Shown piece after piece: positions 22,298-33,139 of a stretch of DNA of 64,000 nt. The position numbers and the translations under genes are program-made. Where the stretch lies: the NCBI GenBank assembly GCA_023014485.1, contig JAJOZX010001727.1:646001-710000 (forward strand), read 5' to 3'. The DNA is from Bathynomus jamesi. Its lineage: Eukaryota > Arthropoda > Malacostraca > Isopoda > Cirolanidae. Each line of letters starts with the position of its first letter. The first letter of the stretch is position 1. Under the pieces are notes generated by a model. It had not been told where the DNA came from. It was given only the letters and a program-made list of their open reading frames with translations, and ran no database searches.

Positions 22298-23182
22298 ACA
22301 TACAGCACATTCAGCACCTCCAACCTGGGGATTATGCCCAATGGCTGGAATTTTGTAATTGGCTCAATGCTGATTGACAATTGCATCAATACATCTTGTT
22401 CTGTGATAAGGCTTAATTTACCCATAACAGTCTCAACAACACTCGGAATTCGCATGTGTGGTCAAAATTGAATCCTCATGCCATTGTGGAAAGTAATTTT
22501 CAACATCAGTTCAGTGTCAATGTGTGGTGTGGTATTCTCTAGTCAACTGATTGGTCCATTTATCTTCGAAGATGGTCTTATAGGTAACATTTATCTATGA
22601 TTTCTGCAAGACAAACTGCCACTACTGTTAGAAGATGTACCTTTGGCAACACAATTGTGTATGTACTTCCAACAAGACAGCTCCTCTTCATTTTAGCCAT
22701 GCAGTGAGAATGCATCTCAATGATTGCTTCCCTGGTTGATGGATTGGTCATGGTGGTGCACAAAATTGGCCACCCAGGTCTCTGGACCATACCCCTCTAG
22801 ATTTTTATCTGTGAGGGAGGGGTGCATGAAAGAGCTGGTGTACCTGAGAAAAGTGGAAAACACAAGATGCATTGCTCCATCACAGTTTGGATGCTGCAGT
22901 CCTCATAAAGGACAATTGTAATGAACTAATGTGAGCTACATGCACAATTCACAGATGAGCCACAATGTGTATTGAGGCAGAGGGTAGTCATTTTGAAGTT
23001 ATAAATTTATGAATAAAAACTTCAGCAACAATTTGTTCACTTATTCTCATTTTTAAACATTCAAACATCCATAACTCCATAACCATTAAGAATCAGACCA
23101 ATGTTCATATGAAGTTTTTGACTGGGAATGACCTCAGCTATAAGCTCCTGAAGTTATGACATTTCATCTGACTCACCATGTA

Positions 23183-23489
23183 TATAGTCATCTTTTGAGA
23201 AGCAAGGAACTAAAATGATCATTGCTGACTAGATCCCTAGTTAATTCTATCTTAAGAGCATAACAGAATGGTCACTATTCCCTCATGACACTCTTACAGG
23301 TATGTTAATTGATAACTTCATAATCATTAGACAATCAAATTTAGGATTACTTCACCCCTAGTTGATTTATTTATGAACTGCATTAGAATGTTATTATTAC
23401 AGCATTTAAAGCAGAGGTTACCTTCCTTATTATTACCGTACTTCCTAAAATGTTCCAGTCTATATGAGGCAGACTGAAATCTCCTATAA
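23183..23489 (-). pseudogene. LINE endonuclease, C-terminal half
   Basis: Minus strand reads GDFSLPHIDWN (23489-23455), NNILMQFINKSTRGEVILNL (about 23405-23340), then a 'GNSDH'-like block and MLL.IELTRDLVSND. GDF-LPHIDW, the 'LDLI' segment and the SDH block are the hallmark order of LINE apurinic endonucleases. Stops are frequent. Confidence 0.78.
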
Positions 23490-24504
23490 CACTGCCCAAC
23501 ACCAATTTTGCTGATTTAATTCTAACACCTGTTTTTAGGTAACTTTTGTGTGCTGATTTCAAAAATCACCTTAGTTTTTGCCTATCACGTCAAGTTTTCG
23601 AGCAATCAAATACGGATATTTTGGAGATATCGCATTTTGGCAGGGTTATGCCCAATTTTTTTTCTTTTCAAAAAATAAGTTTTTACATACTCAGAATCAG
23701 CATGGAAAAGTAAACAATTATGCAGGGAGTGAACTTTAATATACAATGGTAATATTGACAAAGTGATTAAAAGTGTTTAAATAAGCAAAAAATGAATCCA
23801 TATTAAAGCAAGCACGGGACCAGTTTTCTTAACATTGTCTTTTTCTTGTTTTCTTACTTTTCAGTAGTGATAAATTTTCTCTTATAGGACTTCCTAGAAT
23901 GAGAGATGTCAAGACAATCTCTTTGCAGGCTCCAGCAGTAGTCAGCCATCATATGGGTATCCCATCTTCCTTGGTATCGTTCTTCCATCACTTTGATATC
24001 TTGGTGGAACCTTTCACCTTGCTCTTCACTAACATCACCAAGATTTTCTGGAAATTTATCTAGGTGACTGTTGAGATAGTGAACTTTAATGCTCATGTTG
24101 CAACCCAACTGCTGAAAGTTTACAAGTAACGTCACTAGCGGAACCGGCTGCTCTCACTCTGCCAATGGGAAATCTCTCTCAGATCATGATGTCACGCTCA
24201 CACCTGGGGAAATCACAGATACCCAAGATTTTAATATGTTGTACATGACCTTTAGATTTAATGCACAGATTTGCGTATTCCACAGATAAAATTTTAACAA
24301 AACAGCTGTTAACAGGTCTCAAAAATCATCAATTTTGATAAGCACCCTTCATGGATCACCCAAAATAGGCATATTGCATTGCACGAAAACCTGATGTGAT
24401 GGACAAAATCTAAGGTGATTTTTTAAATCAGCACATCAATATTATCCAGAAACAGGTCTTAGAATTAAATCAGCAGCAAAAAAAATTTTTTTTGTTGGGC
24501 AGTG
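23490..24504 (-). mobile_element. TIR element with TAA target (PIF/Harbinger-like?)
   Basis: TIRs CACTGCCCAACA with mirror GTTGGGCAGTG; inverted similarity extends about 100 bp (GCTGATTTAATTCTAA and AAAATCACCTTAG occur in both arms). TAA flanks both sides (23487-23489, 24505-24507). It interrupts the LINE endonuclease next to GDFSLPH. A TWA target suggests PIF/Harbinger, but no nuclease remains to prove it. Confidence 0.6.
23854..24135 (-). pseudogene. C-terminal fragment of a widespread transposon protein
   Basis: Ninety-three residues: NMSIKVHYLNSHLDKFPENL, EEQGERFHQDIKVMEERYQG and MMADYCWSLQRD. I recognise this block (His-rich 'H.L..H...FP...G..SEE.GERFHQD' and 'MADYCW') as the end of a transposon-linked protein common in arthropod and cnidarian genomes; I cannot name its superfamily. 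No upstream catalytic part is present inside the TIRs, so this is a non-autonomous copy. Confidence 0.6.
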
Positions 24505-24528
24505 TAATTAATGATCTAGATATCATTA

Positions 24529-24585
24529 TGTCCCTATCTACTGTCTAGCGAACCCACAGGCAGGGGAACGGGCCTGCGAGACACT

Positions 24586-24621
<36 letters not shown>

Positions 24622-24653
24622 TCGACATTGTGGAGAGACATGAGAGGTGTAGA
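24529..24653 (+). rRNA. 28S rRNA gene fragment inserted in LINE sequence (non-functional)
   Basis: 125 bases matching the large-subunit rRNA: TGTCCCTATCTACTGTCTAG, then a diverged stretch, then GCGGGGAAAGAAGACCCTGT and TGAGCTTGACTCTAGTTCGA, ending GACATGAGAGGTGTAGA. Orientation is plus, opposite to the surrounding LINE endonuclease. The right end coincides with the hAT target GTGTAGAT. The left end starts at the sequence that, as I recall, is the R1 retrotransposon target duplication in arthropod 28S genes. Confidence 0.85.
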
Positions 24654-24654
24654 T

Positions 24655-27540
24655 TAGGGGTGTGCCGGATAGTATTTTTTACTATCCGGCCAGATACCGG
24701 ATAGCCGGATAATAAAAAAAAATATCCGGCCGGATACCGGATAATATCATTCAAATAATTCATAATTTTTTATATATTATTATTTAGCTATTACTTGACT
24801 AATTGACTATACTATCAAATTTTAATCACTATTTGATGTAAATTATAGCTATCTTTCAATAACTTTACTAATTACCTATATTTTATCCTTTTCAGGATTG
24901 TTTCATTGCCTAAATCATATAGCTATATAGCTAGTTAGTATTAGTTATAGGCTTACAGCAATATTTTAACATTATTTACCCCCTATAATGGCTAGTTTTA
25001 TTTGGAAAATATTTACAATACATGAGACTAATCCAACGATAGCTATTTGCTCCCTATGTTCCAAACAGATTAAAAGGGGATCAGAGAAATTGGGTGCTAG
25101 GTGCTATAGCACAAAAACCTTTGCACAATCATGCAAAGATGCTGCATTCAAAAGAATATAAAGAAGTGTCTCAACTTAACAAATCATCTGAAAATCAAAA
25201 TCAACCTATAGCGACCACCTCAATGGCTCCGAAGGAGAAAAAATTAGTTGCCATGGAAAAGCAACTACGTTAGAAGAAAGTTTTTCCTTTAAGAAATTAT
25301 GGGATATAAATGACTCAAAAGCTCAAGCTTTACATAAAAAGATAGGATTAATGATGGCACTGGACAACCATCCTTTTAGTTTAGTTGAACAAGATGGCTT
25401 TATAGGACTGATGGCCCACGTACAGCCAAGGTATTTGCTACCAAATCGAACATATTTTTCAGAAAAAGTCATACCCAAAATCTATGAAGAACTCAAAGAA
25501 ATTGTTATGAATAAATTGAAAGAAGGGAAATACATTAGCTTCACTTCCGATATTTGGACCTGCTCTTCTTCAAATGAATCATTCATTTCCTTGTCAGGTC
25601 ATTGGATCATGAATGACTACACTCATTGTAATGCAGTATTGCATTCAGCTCATTTTTCAGGATCGCATACAGGAATTAATATAGCGGACAAATTGCAATC
25701 TATGTGGCAATCATGGAATATTGACAGATCAAGGCGTAATATATTGGTCAGAGATGGAGCTTCTAACATAGCTTTGGGATGTGACCTTGCGGAAATACCT
25801 TCTGTTCACTGTTCAATTCATTTGCTACAGCTAGTGGTGAATGATGCATTAATGGCTCAATGATCTATAAAAGATCTTTTGGCAAAGTGTCGACGTTTAG
25901 TGACACATTTTAACCACTCCCCACTGGCTACTTCTGAATTTAAAGCTCTCCAAACACAACAGGGTCATGTTCCTCTTCTATTGGTACAAGATGTTTTAAC
26001 GTGCTGGAACTCATCTTATTTGATGCTAGAACGTATGGTTAAGTTGAAAAAATCAGTTCAAATATACCTTGCTGATCATAGTGAATTACTTGTTATTTCA
26101 TCTAATGAGTGGTACTTGATTGAAAATCTTTTAAAGCTTTTACAGCCATTTTTTAAACTCACCCAAGAAATGAGTACAGAATATAGTTTACTCTCTACTG
26201 TTATCCCAAACATGTGCGCGCTTGAAAGGTTTCTTTCAAAAATTGGCCAGGATGATCAAGGAGTCCAAACTATAAAAGATGAACTGTTGAAGTCATTGCG
26301 GTCACGATTTTTTGCCAATGAAAGCAATGAAAAAAGAAAGTGTCTAAATGTCTTAACAAATTGGAAGTATGCTCTAGCAACTGTCATTGATCCACGACTT
26401 AAATTTTTGTTTTTCAAAGATCAACAAAAGGAAAATATTAAGACATGGTTAATTGAAGAAATAAATGAAATAAACAACCTAGAGAAAATTAGAGATAAAT
26501 ATTTTGAAGAACAGGCTCACAGCAGCGACGATTCTAATTCTTCTTCCTCCTCAACAGGAAGAAAAAAGGCAAAGTTTGATGATGATCCACTCTCTGCTTG
26601 TTTCAGGGAACTAACACAAGAAAATTCAGAAAAGATACCTGGTGAGAAAAAGTTTAAAAAAAGCCGTAAGATGGCTTCATTCGCAGAAATAGCAGAGGAA
26701 ATTGAGCAATATGCAACAAAAACCATATCAGACAGACGACTATCTCCACTTGAAATTTGGAAAAATGAAGAATCCTTTCCATCTCTCAAGAAAATTGCTC
26801 TAAAATGGCTAGTGACACAAGCATCTTCAGTTTTCTCAGAAAGAATGTTTTCCGAATACGGAAATATTTTTGAAGAAAAAAGAAGTACTTTGCTACCAAA
26901 GCGAGGGGAGATGCTTCTTTTTATCCATCACAATGGACGAAAATTTGATTTAAACTTGTGAATCTAGTGTCTTGAACATAGTATTAATTTTTATTGTTTA
27001 ATGTGAGTTTTTACTTTTTAAGGTTTTGCTATTTTAATAATTTCACTTACCTTACTGGTATATTTGATTAGGCTATATGTTTTATTTTTATATATCAAAT
27101 CTTAATAAAAGGTTTCGCTAATTCATATTTTTTCATATTGTAATTTGCAATATATATAAAAATTAAAAATAAAAATAAAAATTAAAAAGTAAGGGAAGCT
27201 GGGATCTTAGCTATGCGTCACACTTTTAGCTGGACCAAACATTTTGCCTTTTTAGCAGTGTTAATATAGTTACATACTAGTAGTGGTACATGCTTATTTA
27301 TCAATTATTTTAATTTTAGATTTTTGTACAACTATATTCAACTTTTGCTAGCTAAAGGCTATGCAAGCTAAGATTGGAAAGGGGCGGGCCCAGATGGTAT
27401 TCCCATTACAAAAAAGACTATCATAAATATCCGGCTATCCGGCCGGATACTGACATCTATCCGGCCGGATACAGGATACCGGATAATAGCTGTTATCCGG
27501 CCGGATATCCTGCCGGATAGTGGTATCCGGCACAGCCCTA
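24655..27540 (+). mobile_element. hAT transposon, 2886 bp
   Basis: TIRs TAGGGGTGTGCCGGATA and, reversed, TAGGGCTGTGCCGGATA; perfect 8-bp TSD GTGTAGAT at 24647-24654 and 27541-27548. Subterminal arrays of (T)ATCCGGCCGGATA palindromes at both ends are likely transposase binding sites. Confidence 0.92.
24988..26961 (+). pseudogene. hAT transposase with BED finger, lightly damaged
   Basis: BED zinc finger from MASFIWKIFTIHE with CSLCSK; frameshifts near 25105 and 25265; then one long frame: FSFKKLWDINDSKAQALHKK, PRYLLPNRTYFSEKVIPK, YISFTSDIWT (catalytic Asp), ILVRDGASNIALG (second Asp), PSVHCSIHLLQLV, one in-frame TGA at 25861-25863, then LLAKCRRLVTHFNHS, DVLTCWNSSYLMLERMVKLK and a C-terminal hATC domain PLEIWKNEESFPSLKKIA to SSVFSERMF, ending at 26961. 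ZBED4/ZBED6-type architecture. About three lesions, so a fairly young relic. Confidence 0.88.
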
Positions 27541-27548
27541 GTGTAGAT

Positions 27549-27950
27549 TACATCCTCTTTTTCTTTCCTGAATCATACTATCAACAACTTTCAGAGTTTG
27601 GCATGAAAGTCTGTAAAATGTTCCAACCCAAATGTACTCTTTACTTGATAAACAAATATTAACCCACACAGTCTGATTTAATACCATCATGAACTAAAGT
27701 TAATTCATTCTTAACATATAAAGCCAAACAACCTCCCTGCCTATCCATTATCTGATGAAGATACATTGTATAGCCATTTAACTCATACTCAGCTCTAGTG
27801 TCACTGAATACTGTTTCACTAGTCCATGTCTCTAATACAAATGATAGGCCTATGCAGATTTTTATAAATCATAACTGAAAAGTTCATCTTTCTTATTCCA
27901 CTTATGTCAATAAATATGAAAATAAATTAAGCTTAAAGCTTTAGTTATTA
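27549..27950 (-). pseudogene. LINE endonuclease, N-terminal half
   Basis: Minus strand reads VLETWTSETVFSDTRAEYEL, NGYTMYLHQIMDRQGGCLAL and YVKNELTLVHDGIKSDC, then a WVG-x-FYRLS-like block. These match '+TETW......L.GY.+FR.DR..R.GGG+ALYVK' of LINE endonucleases. The continuation is at 23183-23489, beyond the hAT, 28S and TIR insertions. Confidence 0.75.
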
Positions 27951-28185
27951 AGCTATAATTTAATAGACAAATTAAGTGTACAGAATACTAAAAAAAAACA
28001 CTGATAACCAGTCAAAAATTATGAAACACAGCAAAGTCCTTTCACTTCAGTGTCTAGTCTGGGCATTCCTCTTGCAGTTTTCATAGACAACTATTACTTT
28101 CTTACCAATGCTCTAACAATCCTATATACCTCATACTTGAATCCTACTTTAATTCTACCATTCATTTTTACATGTAATATTTTTA

Positions 28186-28817
28186 CAGTAAACTATGTTA
28201 TCCAGAATGCATGAGACCTAGGGCATACTGGATATTAAAATATTCTGGATACTAAAGAGAATACCTGCCAAAAAATCTATGAACCCAACCTAAATGGAGA
28301 AGAAATTACAAGTACAGTATATCACTGAAATTTTTTTTTTTTAATTATTTTTTTTTTTAGCCTTTATCATAAATTGTTGAGGAACTGATATTGTAATCAC
28401 ACACAAATATGCTGTGTTTTTCACCTTTCTTCAAACATTTACAAATTTCAATTTTCTGGTACAACATCAACACCACTCATTTTCTTTTCATTGTTGTACC
28501 ACTAGTAGAAGGCTTAGAAATATTTGAATGAGAAGCAATCTTAACGGAGTCAGAAATTAGATTTTTTTTTTTTTAAATTTCACAGCTGCACACTAAAAAT
28601 GGCAAATGTAACCAACTGTTTTCTTTTCTTCTTCTGCAAAGCAGCTGGTAGATCATAGACACAGTAGCACTGCCAAGTGCCTGAAGTTTGCTGTTGGTTA
28701 TTAACAAAATTATGTCATTGACTAAGGTTCACAAAATTAAGGGGTATTTTTTTAAATGCCAGTTTCCAAAGAATTTCAGTTAGCAAAGTTCTGGATAACA
28801 CAGTTTACCATTTACTG
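28186..28817 (-). mobile_element. Tigger/pogo-type relic
   Basis: Ends CAGTAAACTATGTTATCCAG on the left and, reversed from the right, CAGTAAATGGTAAACTGTGT with TTATCCAG following; TA at 28184-28185, CA (probably mutated TA) at the right. Minus strand 28376-28490 encodes KIEICKCLKKGEKHSI and NISSSTIYDKG, the CENP-B/jerky N-terminal helix-turn-helix. The nuclease part is not recognisable. Confidence 0.65.
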
Positions 28818-29554
28818 CACTTTTAAAACAAACTTCCCAAATACAAGTACTGTACTTAAAATTATCCATCACCTCCAACCTCGTGCCATCCACTACTACT
28901 TCAACTAACTTACCTTGTGTTCGGAATATTTTTTAACCTAGTAAGTGGGCAACATGAATGTCACCCAGTGAAGAAAATTTGTTGCCCAGTAAATGAAATT
29001 TTAGGGTACTGGGTGACAAGGAATTTTCAAAATTTGTGAAAATAGAATTGTCTTGGGAGCATTGTCTTGGAAGCCATATAAATAGTTAAATACATATAAT
29101 ACATGCACATATGCCACAATTAGAACCATTTATCCTAAATGTAAATATGAAATTTACATTGAATATTTATATATAGATAATGCTAGTGTTATTTCAGACC
29201 ACACAGGGATGGTGGCCTGATTAGGGAACATCCAAATCCATAGTATCCTTAATCCAGGGGTGTGCTGGGACCAGTTCAGTCCAGCACTACTGACTGAGTG
29301 AGCGGTGGAGGGGTAGGGAGGGGAGGGGTAGGGAGGGGAGGGGTAGAGTGACAGGCCACCACACACAGCTGTGTCAGCTCAGGAAACCATGTATGGACAA
29401 GATCCTCTTCCGTGTATACAGGGGGTGGGGAGCAATACCAAAACAGTGTATAGCTGAAACCGTGTATACAGAGGGTCACCTGTATTTGAAATGGCATGTA
29501 TTCGACCCAGTCAGCGTTAAAGGGTTAAAAGTATTAAAATGATATTACAAGTGA
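28818..29554. other. mixed gap with G-rich repeat and a possible Tigger end
   Basis: 29306-29346 is a G-run array (see separate entry). At 29410-29484 ACCGTGTATACAGAGGGTCA and CCTGTA look like the right end of a Tigger-like MITE, but no left end was found. The rest is unremarkable. Confidence 0.35.
29306..29346 (+). repeat. G-rich minisatellite, candidate G-quadruplex
   Basis: Tandem GGGGTAGGGAGGGGA units with at least six runs of three or more G within about 40 bases on the plus strand, which fits the usual G-quadruplex rule. Confidence 0.7.
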
Positions 29555-30174
29555 TAAATGCACCATGTTGATGACAGCTTCTTCTTTGCCCAGTTAGGTC
29601 AACTGTATGGCTAGGCCGGGCTGAAACTAACTATAATTTTTGTTTGATTTTAATTTATCAGAGTGACTAACAGTTGGCTTTTGATATAAAAATAAGATTC
29701 CTGAAAAAAATAATTGGTGGCCACCAACGTGTGTCCGGCCACCCCCATTTTTGTAAAAACATCTAATGCCGCACTAGCAAAATCAGGAAAATTGCAATAT
29801 CTCTTCTTCGGAACATGCTAGAGAGATGGTTTGCATACCAAAAGAGGCAGAATTTGATTTAGAACAAATTATTAAGTGTGGTATTTTTTCATAAAACCTT
29901 TAGTTTTTGAGTTATTTTAGAAAAATTAATTTTTTGGGCCCATAGACCCCCTTTCAACTGAATGTCAACACAATAAAACATTCTCAAGCTGCAAATTGAC
30001 ATGTATTAGTGGTTTTCAATCAGCAATCAAAATCAATCAAAATCAGCCATTTTAAATTCATTGAAAATGCTTTTTGACATTCCAAAATGCCAAACATTAA
30101 ATTATACAATTAACAAATTGTCATTTTGTCATATTTTAGCATGATAAATAATAATCTAGAACTTAAAATATTTT

Positions 30175-31422
30175 TTAGACAAAATCTTTCATTAATTTAT
30201 GTGATCTAATTTTGTTTCTAATAAGACCATCTCTACGCTCATGACCTACAACAGCCAAGGATGCTTCAGTGACAAGCTTGATGTGCCTTTCAACATTCTG
30301 ACTGTGGCACTCGTGATCCAGTTTCAATGCGGTATTAATGATATCACGCAGTTCATCATTACTGAATTCTTTTAATACAGGTGGAACAGTTTCCCATTGG
30401 GACATAGCAGACAGCTTGTGGTATGCAGAAGCTTTGAAATTGATGATTGGCTTTCTAAAGACCCTAACATTCTCATCTATAGCAGGATATTCATCAGTAC
30501 CACCTTCATGATCCTCTTCATTCTCATCATCACTTTCAATTATTCCACCTGCAAAATCATTGCTACTACCAGATTCATCATCAAAATCCTCTATAACTCC
30601 CCTCAGACACAGAACTTTATTGATAGCACACCTCCTCACCTCTTCATCTTCATCAGCCAGCATTCCAACTAAAATATTTTCACCATGAGCAAAATAGCTG
30701 TTATTGTTTAATACGTCATAACAAATTTCTCTAATTTTCCTATCAGGGAATTTATTTACTCTTTGGATCATATTGAATAGGTTTCTTGACCCATCACTTA
30801 GCCTCTTATTAGCCTTGATATTGAACCAACTGTGAAAGTATACTTTGATGATGAATTCTACTATGATTTTGAGGTTCTTACTGGGTCTTTTTTGTGAAAC
30901 ATAAAAGCAAAGAATTCTACAGGCTAAGGTGAGCCATCGAGAGTGATTTAGCAGGCCAACTTCTAAGAGTGCAAGGTCTTCATCCACTTCACCAGTAATA
31001 ATTGCCCAGCAGATGCAGTGTCCATAGTATTGGTCTGTTGATAAATTATTAACCACCTCATTTGGTAGAAGCACAAATGCAGGATAAGGTATAGATTTGA
31101 AGTCCACAACATTCCATTCTGACACATCCCCATTGAGCTGAGAACCAATAGGGCCAGAAAATTTGTCTGGACTTTTTGTTGTCCCATCTAAAGTTATGAA
31201 GATGTGTCTAAGTGGCAATTCATTTAGATGCAGAAGACAAATATCCCACTGAAGAGGTTGCCCTAAAGCTCTCAGTACAGCATCTGTTTTATAGTCTCCA
31301 AAATACAAACACCTTTCAATAACTTGCTTCAACATAGGCAATTTCCCTAAAGGAAACTGTTCTGCTGGCATAAAACGTACATCACCAAGTACTTTAGCAA
31401 CTGTTTTCCTTGTCGAAGTCAT
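30175..31422 (-). CDS. transposon protein of unknown class, 415 aa
   Basis: Open frame from ATG at 31422. Blocks seen: VLRALGQPLQWDICLLHLNE, LPLRHIFITLDGTTKSPDKF (GPIG follows), PNEVVNNLSTDQYYGHCICW, LLNHSRWLTLACRILCFYVS, IIVEFIIKVYFHSWFNIKAN, YFAHGENILVGMLADEDEEV and an acidic stretch near residues 285-310. I recognise the 'LQW..C.LH.NELPLRH', 'HSRWLTTA' and 'VY...WF.IK' signature from uncharacterised transposon-linked proteins in many arthropods. Such proteins usually have an additional N-terminal region not present here, so the copy may be 5' deleted. A nuclease role is likely by context, not proven. Confidence 0.65.
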   Translation of the reverse strand: MTSTRKTVAKVLGDVRFMPAEQFPLGKLPMLKQVIERCLYFGDYKTDAVLRALGQPLQWDICLLHLNELPLRHIFITLDGTTKSPDKFSGPIGSQLNGDVSEWNVVDFKSIPYPAFVLLPNEVVNNLSTDQYYGHCICWAIITGEVDEDLALLEVGLLNHSRWLTLACRILCFYVSQKRPSKNLKIIVEFIIKVYFHSWFNIKANKRLSDGSRNLFNMIQRVNKFPDRKIREICYDVLNNNSYFAHGENILVGMLADEDEEVRRCAINKVLCLRGVIEDFDDESGSSNDFAGGIIESDDENEEDHEGGTDEYPAIDENVRVFRKPIINFKASAYHKLSAMSQWETVPPVLKEFSNDELRDIINTALKLDHECHSQNVERHIKLVTEASLAVVGHERRDGLIRNKIRSHKLMKDFV

Positions 31423-31904
31423 ACTTTATATTGCAAATGTTGAATTCAATGACAAATTGCAGTTGGAAACTTATAACAAAGGCACCTGAAAAAAAAACAA
31501 GTTTTTAATTTATTACGTTTAAAAAAAGTTCATGAAGCAGCCCCACCCTCTATTCTTTAATCAAGCATAATGGATGCAAGATAACAAGGAAAAGTCATAT
31601 CATGTGATCACTATGTCCATGTCAACATCCTTTTAGGGCAATGTTAGTAATCAAAAAGCCAAATCATGCTTATTTTAGAATTTCTTTTGTCACTAAGGTC
31701 CGTCAAAAGGGGGTCTATGGGCCCCAAAAATTAGTTTTTCTAAAATAACTCAAAAACTAAAGGTTTTATGAAAAAATACCACTCTTAATAATTTGTTCTG
31801 AATCAAATTCTGCATCTTTTGGTATGCAAACCATCTCTCTAACATGTTCAGAGGAAACGATATTGCCATTTTCCTGATTTTGCTAGTGTGGCATTGGTTC
31901 TAGG

Positions 31905-32250
31905 TAAATTCCACCAATGGTAAATTCCACCAATGGTAAATTCCACCAATGGTAAATTCCACCAATGGTAAATTCCACCAATGGTAAATTCCACCAATGG
32001 TAAATTCCACCAATGGTAAATTCCACCAATGGTAAATTCCACCAATGGTAAATTCCCCAATGGTAAATTCCACCAATGGTAAATTCCACCAATGGTAAAT
32101 TCCACCAATGGTAAATTCCACCAATGGTAAATTCCACCAATGGTAAATTCCACCAATGGTAAATTCCACCAATGGTAAATTCCACCAATGGTAAATTCCA
32201 CCAATGGTAAATTCCACCAATGGTAAATTCCACCAATGGTAAATTCCACC
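31905..32250. repeat. 16-bp minisatellite, about 21 units
   Basis: Tandem TAAATTCCACCAATGG, almost without variation except one shortened unit at about 32054. Four degenerate units in the opposite sense occur on the far side of the hairpin at 32965-33010. Open frames through it simply translate the repeat. Confidence 0.95.
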
Positions 32251-32254
32251 CCAA

Positions 32255-32961
32255 ATTATTTAAAATAAAATATGATTTAAATAAGTAAAATGTAAATATT
32301 TTATTCATATGGGTACAAATAGAAGAATACAACGAATATTACAATAATTTATGGTGCTCTTCCAATATGTGCTCTACCGCGAAATTTACATTCCAATACG
32401 TGATCTACCTTAGATTATTCGGATTAGCAGCAGGTACGTTAGTTAGCCTTATAAGGCTAACTAACAAAAATATCACGACTTAACCTAACCAATCGTCAAG
32501 GGCGTATAGTTGACCTAACGATTGGTTAGGTTAAGTCATGATATTTTCGTTAGTGCTAATCCGAATAATCTAAGGTAATATTTACATTTTACTTATTTAA
32601 ATCATATTTAAGTAATGTAAGTAAAATGTAAATATTACCTTAGATTATTCGGATTAGCACTAACAAAAATATCATGACTTAACCTAACCAATCGTTAGGT
32701 CAACTATACGCCCTTGACGATTGGTTAGGTTGTCATGATATTTTCGTTAGTTAGCCTTATAAGGCTAACTAACGTACCTGCTGCTAATCTGAATAATCTA
32801 AGGTAGATCACGTATTGGAATGTAAATTTCGCAGTAGAGCACATATTGGAAGAGCACCATAAATTATTGTAATATTCGTTGTATTCTTCTATTTGTACCC
32901 ATATGAATAAAATATTTACATTTTACTTATTTAAATCATATTTTATTTTAAATAATTTGGG
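32255..32961. repeat. 0.7-kb hairpin (foldback) with nested palindromes
   Basis: Arms of about 350 bp meet near 32608 and are nearly perfect reverse complements (for example GGGTACAAATAGAAGAATAC at 32311 and its mirror at 32886). Each arm holds smaller palindromes, including GTTAGTTAGCCTTATAAGGC with its mirror, and CCTAACCAATCG units. Inserted with the minisatellite into the right TIR of the surrounding element. Confidence 0.9.
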
Positions 32962-33139
32962 GTGGAATTTACCTGGTGGAATTTACCATTGGTGAAATTT
33001 ACCTGGTGGAATTAGATGTTTTTACAAAAACGGGGGTGGCCAGACACACGTTGGTGGCCACCAATTATTTCTTTCAGGAATCTTATTTTTATATCAAAAG
33101 CCAACTGTTAATGACTCTGATTAATTCTATCTTGAGTTT

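Larger units (their letters stand above)
17747..22925 (+). pseudogene. mariner-like transposase, interrupted
   Basis: N-terminal part before the insertion: VHFRALLLSEHP, STQRISTHLGVPQMRV (helix-turn-helix) and MLHEGMYPYH. Directly after the insertion the same frame resumes with IQHIQHLQPGDYAQWLEFCN, so the insertion hit the coding frame. Later blocks include QLHQYILFCD, a Trp-Cys-Gly block near 22530, QLCMYFQQD (second catalytic Asp) and WIGHGG followed by the WPPRS-like motif. Multiple shifts and stops. Confidence 0.75.
17386..23180 (+). mobile_element. mariner-like transposon split by a Sola2-like element
   Basis: TIRs CAGGGTGAGTCACAATGAAA and, reversed from the right, CATGGTGAGTCAGATGAAA; inverted similarity extends about 120 bp. 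TA flanks each end. Without the 4.3-kb insertion at 17978-22297 it would be about 1.5 kb. Confidence 0.8.

Noticed and set aside
24529..24653. A standard R1 or R2 insertion in an rDNA unit
   Set aside because: Only 125 bp of 28S is present, with LINE sequence on both sides in opposite orientation, so this is not an rDNA locus.
31905..32250. CRISPR-like array
   Set aside because: The 16-bp units are directly adjacent with no unique spacers, and the genome is eukaryotic.
31848..32332. Three overlapping minus-strand ORFs of 106-149 codons
   Set aside because: They only translate the 16-bp minisatellite (WNLPLVEFTIGGIYH repeats in all frames); no start context or homology.
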